35,403 nt of DNA from Symbiodinium natans (lineage: Eukaryota; Sar; Dinophyceae; Suessiales; Symbiodiniaceae): positions 1-35,403 of the forward strand of contig CAJNDS010001088.1 in NCBI GenBank assembly GCA_905221605.1, read 5' to 3'. Shown here piece by piece: positions 1 to 9,800 of this stretch (the stretch's first letter is position 1; each line of letters opens with the position of its first letter). The notes under the pieces were generated by a model that ran no database searches, was not told where the DNA came from, and worked only from the letters and a program-made list of their open reading frames with translations. The translations under genes were made by a program, and so were the position numbers.

Positions 1-600
1 CGTGCTCGTGAAAGGCCGATATCATCGATCGTGCCCAAACACAAAGCCAGCCCATCATCGTGAGCAAATCGGAATCCCGAAAGGACGAAAAGAGACAGCG
101 TTTTTCTTCGCTCCGCCCACGCTGGACCAGGACCACGGCGGCTGAAGGTTCTCGGGCATTTCGAAATACAAAGTCCAAGGCCGAAGAAGACTAAACCCAG
201 CTGGTAGGGGAAGGATGGAAGCAAAAACCCGGTTCCTCACAGGTTGCTCGGCTTCCGCATCCAGCTGTGCGAGTACCAGGGGTAGGTGCAGGGAAGTGAG
301 CAGGTGCACACCACAGCGCAATGTCACCAGGTCACTTCCTCGCAAATTCCAGAAGTGGGGTCACCGAAGGAGTCGCATGGAGCAATGGACCGATCAAGCA
401 GCGCGAGGCGCATGGATTCGCGCTGCAAAATACTGCAAAAGCATGCTTGACAGCACAAGCTTCAAGGTTTTATGAGGCCTCAAGGTTCTGCGCAAGGATT
501 TATAATCCATGGCCATGCAAACCCTGTAAGTTTGGAGCCCATGTGTCCGAGCACTCAGTGCGAGCAGCACTAAGCAGTTGTCGTCGTCGTCATCGTCGTT
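1..600. other. No recognisable gene
   Basis: Reading frames here are short, overlap on both strands and match no family I recognise. There is no clear splice-linked coding stretch. The sequence is of mixed composition and ends in the (TAG)n microsatellite that starts at about 604. Confidence 0.6.
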
Positions 601-603
601 AGT

Positions 604-604
604 C

Positions 605-672
<68 letters not shown>

Positions 673-1235
673 TGGTAGTGGTAGTGGTAGTGGTAGTGGT
701 AGTGGTAGTGGTAGTGGGTAGTGGGTAGTGGGCAGTGGGTAGTGGTAGTGGTAGTGGTAGTAGTAGTGGTAGTAGTAGTGGTAGTAGTAATTAGTAGTTA
801 GTAGTTAGTAGTTAGTAGTTAGTAGTTAGTAGTTAGTAGTTAGTAGTCAGTAGTTAGTAGTTAGTAGTTAGTAGTGTGTAGTTAGTAGTTAGTAGCTAGT
901 AGTTCGTAGTTAGTAGTAAGTAGTTAGTAGTAAGTAGTAAGTAGTAAGTAGCAAGTGGCAAGAAGCAAGTAGCAAGTAGCAAGTAGTAAGTAGTAAGTAG
1001 TAAGTAGTAAGTAATTCGTAGTTCGTCGTCCGTCGTCCGTAGTCTGTAGTCCGTAGTCCATAGTCCGTAGCCTGTAGTCTGTAGTCAGTAGTTAGTAGTC
1101 AGTAGTCAGTAGTCAGTACTCCTCACTACTCACTACTGACTACTGACTTTCTACTACTGACTACTGACAAGTAGCCGTTAGTAGTTAGTAGTTAGTAGTT
1201 AGTAGTTAGTAGTTAGTAGTTGGTAGTTGGTAGTT
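604..1235. repeat. (TAG)n-derived microsatellite
   Basis: It starts as a pure AGT/TAG triplet run and passes through GTGGTA and heptamer variants (GTAGTTA repeated) with point changes. At about 1095-1168 the strand sense switches: GTCAGTA units are followed by TACTGAC units, giving an inverted repeat. A related tract lies at 1769-1965. Confidence 0.95.
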
Positions 1236-1356
1236 GGGCTACGGCGCGTACTCGGCCATGGGTTCAAGTCCACTTTTTGGGGTTTATCTGTGGTTTGAGG
1301 GGGGGAGGGGTGGGGGGGGGAGGGGAGGGGATAAGAACGTCATTCATATTGCGCCT

Positions 1357-1590
1357 ATGCCCAAAACCCTGGTGGCATCTACAGCGTTTTCATCTCTTTG
1401 TACAACATACTGCGCAAGGATGTGGAGCAAGACACATTGTCACAATGCCCAAAACACTGGCATTTACAGCGTTTTCATCACTCTGTACAACATACTGCGC
1501 AGGGATGTAGAACAAGACACGCGGTCGCAAGCGTCCATGCTTTTGGCGACCATGCCCAAAAACACTGGTATTTACAGCGTTTTGCGATTC
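1357..1590. repeat. Imperfect tandem repeat, three units
   Basis: Three units begin at about 1357, 1445 and 1552. Each opens with ATGCCCAAAA and continues with ACAGCGTTTT; the first two go on to a TGTACAACATACTGCGCA segment. Spacing is 88 and 107 nt. The plus-strand reading frames through it are short and change between units, so I do not call a gene. Just upstream, at about 1297-1330, is a G-rich run. Confidence 0.75.
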
Positions 1591-1768
1591 TGAGTCTTGC
1601 GACCTGCTGAAAGAAAACTTAAAGGTCTTGATCTTTTCACACTCACACATGAGTCATGAACCACATAAGTATGAATCTTGTGCGATTTCCGAAGTAGTTT
1701 ACGCCAGATTTTTTGCCTCCTTTTTGAGGCGTTTTCTTGGGACCCGAATGACGAATACATTGTAAAAA

Positions 1769-1965
1769 CAGTAGTTAGTAGTTAGTTGTTAGTAGTTCGT
1801 AGTTCGTAGTTAGCAGCTAGCAGCTAGGAGTTTGTAGTTGGTAGTTAGTAGTTGGTAGATAGTAGTTAGTCGGTAGTAGCTAGTAGCTAGTAGTTAGTAG
1901 TTGGTAGATAGTAGTTACCAGTTACCAGTTCCTAGATACTGGTCACTAGTCATTAGTCACTAGTC
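1769..1965. repeat. Second (TAG)n-derived microsatellite
   Basis: The same GTAGTTA family as 604-1235, separated from it by about 530 nt of non-microsatellite DNA. It decays into CACTAGT-type units at the right end. Confidence 0.9.
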
Positions 1966-2318
1966 GCACAACAACATGGAGATCAGACGTCCAGCACCAA
2001 GATACTCCGAAGGCCAGCCAGTGATGACCGAATCAAGCAAATTTGGGCAGATACTTTTCTAGGTGGAGTGACACTCTTCGGCAGAAACAGCTCAGTCAGA
2101 TGATCCAGCAGGCTACACATGGCAGTTTCGACACGGCTTCTCTTTAAATCTAGAACCGGATGGCTGGGAGTTCTGCCATCAGCACAGGATATCATGGAGA
2201 AATTGCTGCCGGGAACATACACAAAACGAATGGCGACCACCGCCCCCCCCCCCCCCCTCTTGAGAGTCTCGATTGAAAGCTTGCAACTTCACCAGAACTG
2301 GTCCGGATCCCTGATAAG

Positions 2319-4046
2319 CTAGCTTTCGTGACTAGCCCCATGTGCGACCGAGCCACTGTAATCAGGACGCGTTTCGTGGTTCTGCTCAGTACACTGGCGA
2401 CTGCGCCGTCCCCATCTCTGAAGTCTGAAGTAAGATTTCTGGCCAAAACCTGCAATCGTTGGTGAACTGTCTTGGACCAAACCATGTTCTTGAATGATAC
2501 TGTGCTGCCAGACTACAGCGGAAGTAACTAAGCTTGAGGCAAGCTCGCCAGGCAGCTGTATTGCAGCGATGATGTGTGTCTCAGCATTCTGAGCATCTTG
2601 CACGACTATGGTGTCTCCAACCTCAAAACCAGTCACGTTCACTGCCAAAGTGTTCGTGCCGGCCACTCCCGTTGCTGGTGACGCCACTAAAGCAATCTGC
2701 GATACCCTGGAGTTGAGTGGCCGCACTGTCGTGGTGCTCGTTGTGGTGCTTGTGGGAGGCGCCCCGGCAGCGTAGATTGAGAGATGAGTCGTGAGGCACA
2801 GAAGTGCCCCAGCCGGTGGGTCTGGACTTGTTTCCACGCCCTTCTTAGACCATTCTGAGAGAATCTCGTCGTAGAACAGGCATTCGAAACTTGTGTTGTT
2901 CGTCGGTAGCAGGAAGCTGATAGGCTCGGGCAGCTCGATGGTTTCGAGGATGTTGCCAGCTTCATCACGGAAAGCAATCGCCACTGCAGAGTTCTGATCG
3001 ACCACATTGCCGCCAATGGACTCTGTCGACGTGTTTTTGAGTCGACTGACCGACAAAATGATTCGTCCCGTCGCGTTGTTTGTGGCGTTTGCGCTGCTCC
3101 CGTTTGCACTGGCGATTGCTGCGATGACAGCCAGGCTCGCTGCTGGAACGGACACAACTGACGTTTCGCCGGCGCCTGCGCTCACAGGTATGTTCACAGG
3201 ACCCTGGATGTTCGTGATGTTTACCGTGCTGATTAGGGCCACATCCACAGTCTCCCCAGAGGAAGTGTTGCTCGTAGTGATTGCCAGCAAGCCAGGCTGG
3301 GTCACAGTGGCATTGTCAGGCAAGTCTTGCAGCACGGCTTGCACAGCTTCGTCCTGCGAGTCCTTGATCTTGTTGACGTCGTCGTTGGCGCCAAGGGCTG
3401 TCGACGTCGTAGCAAGGCCAGTGGAGGACGTAGTTGGCGACGTGACTGCAGACGTGGACACGGCCGCCAACGACGATGTGATGGACATGGCTGTCGACGT
3501 CGTAGCCTGGCCAATCGTCGACGTCGTAGCAGGGCCGGTGGAGGACGTGGCTGGCGTCGTGACTGTAGACGTGGACATGGCGGCTAACGACGAAGTGACA
3601 GTCGACATGGCTGTCGACGTTGTAGCCTGGCCAATCGTCGACGTCGTAGCAAGGCCAGTGGAGGACGTGGCTGGCGACGTGACTGTAGACGTCGACATGG
3701 CTGCCAACGACGACGTGACAGTGGAAGTCGTGGGCTGGTCAGTGGTGGACATGGCTGTCGACACTGTCGACGTCGTAGCCTGGCCAGTCGTGGTCACCGC
3801 TTGCGTCCACCGTTTCCAACGCCATCTTCTCTGCCATGATCGCCACCGCTTCCTTGGTGTCCATGAACTCCGTGCGTAGTATCGACCTGTGGTGGGTGCC
3901 GTGGAGCGCATGTAAAAACCACCATGCCACGGAAAGCTGGCATCGGTAGAAGACGCCTCCTTCTGTTCTATCTGCAGCTTTGCATGTGAAGGAAGGACAT
4001 CTGCTAGCGCCAAGACCATGAAGCAAATGCGCAAAGCCATGGACAT
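2319..4046 (-). CDS. Secreted mucin-like protein with a GPS-type motif
   Basis: A 575-residue frame starting at an ATG followed by a clear signal peptide (hydrophobic stretch ICFMVLALADV, likely cut near residue 22). A basic Arg/Trp-rich stretch lies at about 65-82. Residues about 83-218 are Thr/Ser-rich and contain about three copies of a 40-residue unit. Residues about 220-430 form a domain rich in N-glycosylation sequons. It ends in Cys-x-Phe-Tyr-Asp-Glu at about 389-394, Trp-Ser at 399-400, and Cys-Leu-Thr-Thr-His-Leu-Ser at 417-423. That spacing is typical of the GPS motif of GAIN/polycystin-type proteins, in which cleavage falls after His-Leu before Thr or Ser. A second Thr-rich linker (431-441) and a beta-type segment (about 447-500) follow. 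The last 75 residues look unlike a domain and may be read through an unrecognised intron. No transmembrane segment is visible. It lies downstream of gene 1 on the same strand. Function is unknown. Confidence 0.72.
   Translation of the reverse strand: MSMALRICFMVLALADVLPSHAKLQIEQKEASSTDASFPWHGGFYMRSTAPTTGRYYARSSWTPRKRWRSWQRRWRWKRWTQAVTTTGQATTSTVSTAMSTTDQPTTSTVTSSLAAMSTSTVTSPATSSTGLATTSTIGQATTSTAMSTVTSSLAAMSTSTVTTPATSSTGPATTSTIGQATTSTAMSITSSLAAVSTSAVTSPTTSSTGLATTSTALGANDDVNKIKDSQDEAVQAVLQDLPDNATVTQPGLLAITTSNTSSGETVDVALISTVNITNIQGPVNIPVSAGAGETSVVSVPAASLAVIAAIASANGSSANATNNATGRIILSVSRLKNTSTESIGGNVVDQNSAVAIAFRDEAGNILETIELPEPISFLLPTNNTSFECLFYDEILSEWSKKGVETSPDPPAGALLCLTTHLSIYAAGAPPTSTTTSTTTVRPLNSRVSQIALVASPATGVAGTNTLAVNVTGFEVGDTIVVQDAQNAETHIIAAIQLPGELASSLVTSAVVWQHSIIQEHGLVQDSSPTIAGFGQKSYFRLQRWGRRSRQCTEQNHETRPDYSGSVAHGASHES
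3410..3735 (-). repeat. In-frame ~120-bp minisatellite in the mucin-like region
   Basis: About three copies of a 120-bp unit encode a 40-residue Thr/Ser/Ala/Val unit of the protein at 2319-4046. The unit length is a multiple of three, so copy gain or loss would keep the frame. On the opposite strand the same bases read as a Val/Asp-rich open frame, which I regard as a shadow. Confidence 0.75.
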
Positions 4047-5640
4047 GCCTTAGGCATGCCAAGGCGTTCGCCAATCGTTCCAAGAACCTAACTCACAACA
4101 ACTCCTTGCAAAGCTCTTGATGGCTACGGACGGGTAGTTCTACAGGCTTCTGCTGTCTTGAAAGTACAGGATGATAACCGAATGATACGCAGCGAGCTTC
4201 TAACGAACACCGGGGTAAACGCTACAGCCAGGGCGGTGGTCAGTTCAGATGCCGGCCTGAAACGAAGCTTGATGCATCTTGCCAACAAGCACAGGCGGGC
4301 AAGTCCTGCCCGAAAGTACCTAGAATCAAACCCTCGCATCGGCCTCCGGCCGACAGGATTCTGGACCAAGCAGACTAGGCGCGTTTTCCCAGGAGGCCCT
4401 GACAGGTTCTTGGAGACTTCCCATCGTGACTGCATGGTGAGCTGCCTTTGGCTTCGTGAGAACAAAGCCATCCAAAACCGAGCGTAGGTCCAAGATTCCG
4501 ACCCCAAGAACCCTCAACGGCGAAGTGCAGTCTCCCCAATGGAAGCCAACCTTTCCATAACTCTTTTTATTGTTCCGAAAAGACGGGTACCTTCTAGGGG
4601 GCTTGAATCGAAGGGAATCCTACTATCTGGGGGTCTTTTTTGGGGGGCCCCTATTTTCGTAAACCCCCGTACTTGTTTCCAATGAAGCCTCAGCCAAGGC
4701 TCCAGCAGCACGCCGGGTGATGGTCACGGGGCTTGGAACTTGGGCCTCGACGGATGCAAGGGCACATGCGTGGGTGTCAGCGTCCCTTTCGCTGCACCTT
4801 AATTCAGGCTTTGGTGCCAGATAGGAGGGATAGTGGAACTAAACCCAGAACTAAATTAACCAATCCGGTACTCTTGCAGCCTGCATGTGGTTCCTGCGTC
4901 AAGAACGGCTCATGTCACATGAGCGATAATCGAAGCATGCGCACATATGCTAATTGACAAGATTGCTGTGTTACGGCTTTACATCAGCATCGCCGCTTAT
5001 CAAGCTTAGCCTTGGACCGGCAAGGACGCATCCAGCACCATCGCTTCCCGGTTGAGCGCCTGAAAAGTGAAATGAAAGGTTCTTGCGCGGGCTTTAAAGC
5101 TCTGGACAGGTGCCTTTAGGGACTGGGACTTCACGCTTGGCTTGGCCGGAAAGGCATTTCACGGCACGACGGCACCTGCGCTCCGCACCCTGCAGACCAC
5201 CAACCGTAACCTCGGAATCAACCTTTCCAGAAACCTGTACACTGAGCGCGTTGGCAGTCAAAGCTTTCATGTCGCTGCAGCGCTGCCACTCTCCTTCAGC
5301 TGGCGTCGTGGTTGTTTCACTGGCGACAGCCAGTAACAAACCAGAGCATTGCCACACGTTGCCTCAAATTGTAGCGAGCCTCACCTACCGTCACGCCTAG
5401 GCGGCCCCCCGCACATGACACCACCCTTCCAGAATTACCGGGACTACCTCTTCTTCGAAAGAACAGAGAGGCTCTGAGACTCAGAGGTGTCTTTCGAGTG
5501 CTGTCCCGCCAATGTCAAGCGCAGAAACACTCTTTGTCTCTTTGACTGCTGCTGGGAGCTGGGGCGAGGAGGGCTTGTAGAGTCGCCCTTCTTGGCCTCC
5601 GGCCCTTGTCACCTCAGAGCTACATTGTTAAACGAACTGA
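4047..5640. other. No recognisable gene; contains one dispersed repeat
   Basis: Short overlapping frames occur on both strands, none with a recognisable domain or splice-linked structure. It separates the mucin-like gene from the 3' end of gene 1. The only structured item seen is the short repeat at 4614-4676. Confidence 0.55.
4614..4676 (+). repeat. Short dispersed repeat, copy 1
   Basis: Contains AATCCTACTAT, then a G-run/C-run palindromic core (GGGGGGCCCC) and ATTTTCGTAAA. A diverged copy in inverted orientation lies at about 34291-34350 with core GGGGATCCCC. Confidence 0.6.
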
Positions 5641-5760
5641 GCTCCTGCCGGCGAAGCCGGTCCGAGTAGTTCGGCTCAGGCAGCGCCGCCAGGGGCAAGT
5701 TAAAAGTTGGAAGGATATGGAGGCACCTTCTCAAGCCCCAGCCATGCCCAGTCTTCGTAG
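5641..5760. other. Conserved downstream element of gene 1
   Basis: About 60 nt of this stretch (from CCGGTCCGAGTAGTTCGG to AAGTTGGAAGGAT) are almost identical to 13283-13420 and 19765-19905, at the same place below each gene copy. On the plus strand it can form two short hairpins: CCGGC-GAA-GCCGG and CCGA-GTAGT-TCGG. It may be 3' UTR or a processing signal, or a non-coding RNA. Confidence 0.55.
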
Positions 5761-5837
5761 CCGGCTCCCTCGGCTCCTCGAAAGGACAAGGTGAAGACCC
5801 TTAGAGTGTGCAGTCTTTAACGTGATGTTCCCGGTCC

Positions 5838-6836
5838 TCACGGCTTGAATGTCCAAACTTCTGAAGTGTACGTTCTTGTGGCGGTGATGAAGCCACCAAT
5901 GATCAGCATGACCTGCGAGCTAATGCTACCACTCATGAGGGCAGGAAACACTTACGAAACGGGAGGGAAACACAGGAATTGGCACTGGGATGATTGGGCC
6001 TCTTTGTCGGGCACCCAGGCCGCAGTGGTACCTCTACGGTAGGTCACAGAGTCTGGGACGTTCCGCCGCTGTAGGGACCAGGAGTTGTTGTTCCGGATCC
6101 ATTCGGTAAGCACGGGAGGGCCATTGTTGTGACCAAAAACCAGCATGGACTCTCTGGTGGGATTCCACACAGCCGAGGTTTTGTAGGTTGAATATTCATA
6201 CGACGTTCCTTGAAATGTGAACCAACTGCCAGTGTCGGGTCTATAGATCCACAGAGTCGTGGAATGTGGATTGGAATTTCCACCAAACACCAGCATCTCG
6301 TTCTGCGTCCAAACAGCTACATGCCCATATCGCTCGCCTGGTGCAGCTTGGCTGGCCAGACGAGACCATACGTTGGACAAAGTGTACAGCCAAAGGTCCT
6401 CCCAAATTTGGCCTTTCCAGTATCCGCCATAGACCAACATGCCCTTGTCTGGTACCCACACCGCCGAATGGCCGAACCGTGCTGGAACCTGACTTATTCC
6501 CTGATCGTCCTTGTGCCAGTACAAGTCCTGCAAGGTGAGTTCATAGACAGCGCCGTCATAACCGTCAATGTCACTGGTCGCCCCACCGTACAGAATCAGG
6601 CTGTTCCGGCTCGAGCCCGTCCACACCAAGGAGTGCCGTGATCGGCCAGATGGACCATCGCCGAAGGTAATTTTGTAACTCCAAATCGCCGCGTAGTCTG
6701 CTCGATTGGTATACTGGTAGAGCGAAGAAAAATGGGAATCCCTCCACCCGCCATGCAGAAAACCTCCACTGTCAGTGGTTGCAAGGGCGGCATCCTGGAA
6801 ACCCTTCACAGCATTGTATTGCAGCGCCCATGACGC
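5838..6836 (-). CDS. Gene 1 kelch propeller exons
   Basis: Exon 6003-6836 (278 codons) and final exon 5838-5912 (24 codons plus TGA). Six kelch repeats are visible, each with a His/Ser-Ala-Val-Trp segment, a hydrophobic strand ending Gly-Gly, and a Tyr/Trp pair, as in VWVPDKGMLVYGG and WTQNEMLVFGG. Blade 6 is split: AAWVPDK ends the first exon and VMLIIGGF starts the last, matching blade 3 exactly across the join. The intervening 90 nt (5913-6002) begin GAGGCC and end GCAG. Reading straight through meets a stop at 5952 and loses the last blade. The exon start at 6836 follows a GCAG and sits in phase with the last SRCR codon (Cys-Gln). Six blades would close a propeller, with the first Trp-containing strand completing the last blade. 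Confidence 0.8.
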
Positions 6837-9800
6837 CTGCGCCAACTGCACAGAGAAATATCTACAACATGTTGCCTAACCGCACTTAAGGTCCCTGGGG
6901 CCGCCTCTGCCTGGCAGTCAACTCCGACATCTTCCTCGTGCGAACAGCTGTGGGAGCCCCAACCTGTGCTAGGAGGGACAAGTTCGGTCGTTTACGACTG
7001 CTCTTGCCACTTCATGCGAAACATGCGGGGCCTGTGAAGTTGCAGTCCCAAAGTAGACTCTCTGAACCTGTGCACGCCACCCGGTCCAACCACACAGGTC
7101 CACTTCCTCGGGCTAATCATCAGGGCAACAAGCGCGTGTGTCCATGTTTGTGTCTTGTTTCGACTCGTTGTCGTTCTGGTCATAATACATTCACAGCAAG
7201 AAACCATGCATTTGATCAAACACCCGAGTTTCCGGGATCCGTGGCAAGAACAACGCCGCCCCGCTCAAAGCCCAGCTGGCGGCAAACCACCGCAGCAGCA
7301 GTGTCATCGAACGACTCAGTTCGCAACGGAGTGATGGCTTTTTCTGCTGCTAGCTGCATCATTCATCGAGTTGCATTATCAAAATTGTGCTTCTTTTTCC
7401 TACTGTTTTTGGTGGTTGTTCCCCATGACTGATTTGTTTGTGTTTGTTGTGCTGCGGCTACGAGAAAAGCAACAGAATTTCATCGAGCTGATGTGTCAAG
7501 CTTTGTTTATAGTTTTAAAGTCTCATGTTGAGACTTTTTGGTTTCTCCCACAAAAGCTTCACAGCAAGAACCCAGCCACAGCCACAAACATCTTTAACCC
7601 CAAAGCATATGAGGGCTTCCAAGGTCCAAGGTCCAGGGTTTTCAGGGTTCCGGGTCGTCCTCAAAGACGAGCCTGCCCAAAAGCATCCGAAAAGCCACAC
7701 ACACACAACTCAAAACAAGCTTTCCCTTGTCCCTAACCACTCAACCACTCAACCTCAAACCCTGGGGTATAGCTTGTGATGCCCGGGCCCTGAGCCCTAA
7801 ACAAAGCCCTGTGGGTCTTTGTGCTGGTTCAAGATGAACCCAGGCTCAAAATTCTCTAGAGTAACAGGAGAACTGGGCAGCATGAAAAGAAACACCTTCA
7901 AAACAAATAACACCCTCAGCGAAACGGGGGCATAACAAAAAGCACGCTACATAAAAGGGAAAGCGCGAAGGCAAACCGCAGACCAAGAAGTAGGCAGCAG
8001 GGACAGCAACGGGACAAAGTCTTGGTCCTTCAGTTCTTAAGAACAGATCGGAAGGAAACACAACCGGAACATAACAGGCCCTATCATGCACCAGCACACT
8101 TTTCCACAGAGAGAGAGAGAGAGCGCACTGGAAAACTTTTTTTTTGAAGTGTCTATCCTCTAAAAGGGTTTCTGAAAGCAGAGACGTCTAAGGCGAGCTT
8201 GTAAAGGTTTGGTCAGCTCCCCCCCCCAAGATCTACGCCTACTGCTTTTTCCCTTGCGTGCCCATCTCACGTAGGTAGCATTGAATGTTGCAGCAGTGCA
8301 AAAGTATTGTAAATACAATGGAATTTATGCGATGTCCCAGGCTGTTGCAGATATGGGAACGACTTTGCCCGAAGGCAGCGCCAAACCGGAATCTGGCAAC
8401 CCTAAACCCTAAACTGTAAACCCTAAGCCCTAAGCCCTAAGCCCTAAGCCCTAAACCCTAAACCCTAAACCCTAAACCAGATCATGTTGCCTCTTGGGCA
8501 TGCGTGGAAGACACACAGGCACATGGTGGGACATCTTCTTGCAGACAGCGTAAGATCGTGATATTAGAAGAACCCTCACCCTAAACCCTGAACCCTAGAG
8601 TTTAGGGAGCCCATTTGGTAAAGCTTCGCTTTTGCTTTGCTTTGACTGAAGAGTGGAGATCCTTTGCTTAGGGTTAAGGGTCTTTCATTCCCCGCCAACG
8701 ATACAGCATCAAAGGTATTGTGGGGAACGACGCCACCAAGGGTGTCTCCGGTTGAGGGTTGCCCGGCTAAGTTTTCTTTGGTTTGCCCGCATCCTTTTCG
8801 AAACTCGGCTGCAAAAAGTTTGCGCCTGAATCCCCAGGCAAGCGGCGCACAAAACACCGATCTGAACAAACAAATGCCGCATCGAAAAACACGCTTGACA
8901 TCTTGGCTGCAGGGGATTTTGCATCCACATCGGCATTAAGAAGGGCTCTCAAAAATGTGGGCAAACAACACGTAAATCACCAACCTCAGCAGCAATTACA
9001 TCACATGCACAGTGACACGGAAGTCATTCTTCAGCCTGCAGGTGAAGACTTTTTGTGGTCATGTCCTAGATGCAAGCACAATCTAAAGCTGCACATAAAA
9101 CCCAAACACTATCAACATTATCATAGGCTGGGCTGATGCTGGATGTCAACTTGCAGACCTGCCAGAATGGCTTGTTGGGTTTGGCTTGGGCCTGGCTTTG
9201 TCAAACTGCGGCCTCACCAAGTGCTTTGTTGGGTTCAAACGTTTTGTTGGTGAAGCGAGGGTGATATGCTAATTGCACCACCGAAGACCCCAAACAGTCA
9301 AAGGCACGTCAAAGAAACAGTGGAGACGACGGGAGACAAAGGAAAGCGAGGAGCACAGCAACCCGGCAAAGCCACCCACATGAAGGGAGACAACGGGGAG
9401 ACAAGGAGCCCAGGAACCTGGCAACAGTCCTCAGAATGTCGGCAATCCTTTAATGAATTTAGAACCCCAACAGTAGACTGTTTGGGGAATTCAAGACATG
9501 GCTTGGTTGGGTTTGATGCCTGATGCAAACGTGCCGGCCTGAAAGATGAAACATCCAGAGTTGTCATGGCTGTGGCCAGGGTTAGCACAAGCTGAGCACA
9601 GCAACCCATCAAGGAATCTGCTAAGCGCCGAAAGCGCACAGGGCCTCCGAAGTCGTAGAAATTGACGGAACGGCATGACGGAACAGCATGCGGGGCCACC
9701 CACACGCTCAATTGATGATTTGCCCGAGATGCTTGGACATGTTGTCAAACCCATTCTCTACGGGTAGTTTCATGGTCCCTTCGTATGGGCCCTTTAAAAG

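Noticed and set aside
3007-3879. 290-residue plus-strand frame rich in Val and Asp
   Set aside because: It lies antisense to the mucin-like gene and its repeats mirror the minus-strand minisatellite. The minus frame has a signal peptide and a GPS pattern.
5950-5957. GTAAGT in gene 1 after the last codons of the first kelch exon, as a canonical donor
   Set aside because: Using it leaves an out-of-phase join to the final exon. The GA donor at 6002 restores blade 6 exactly and matches genes 2 and 3.
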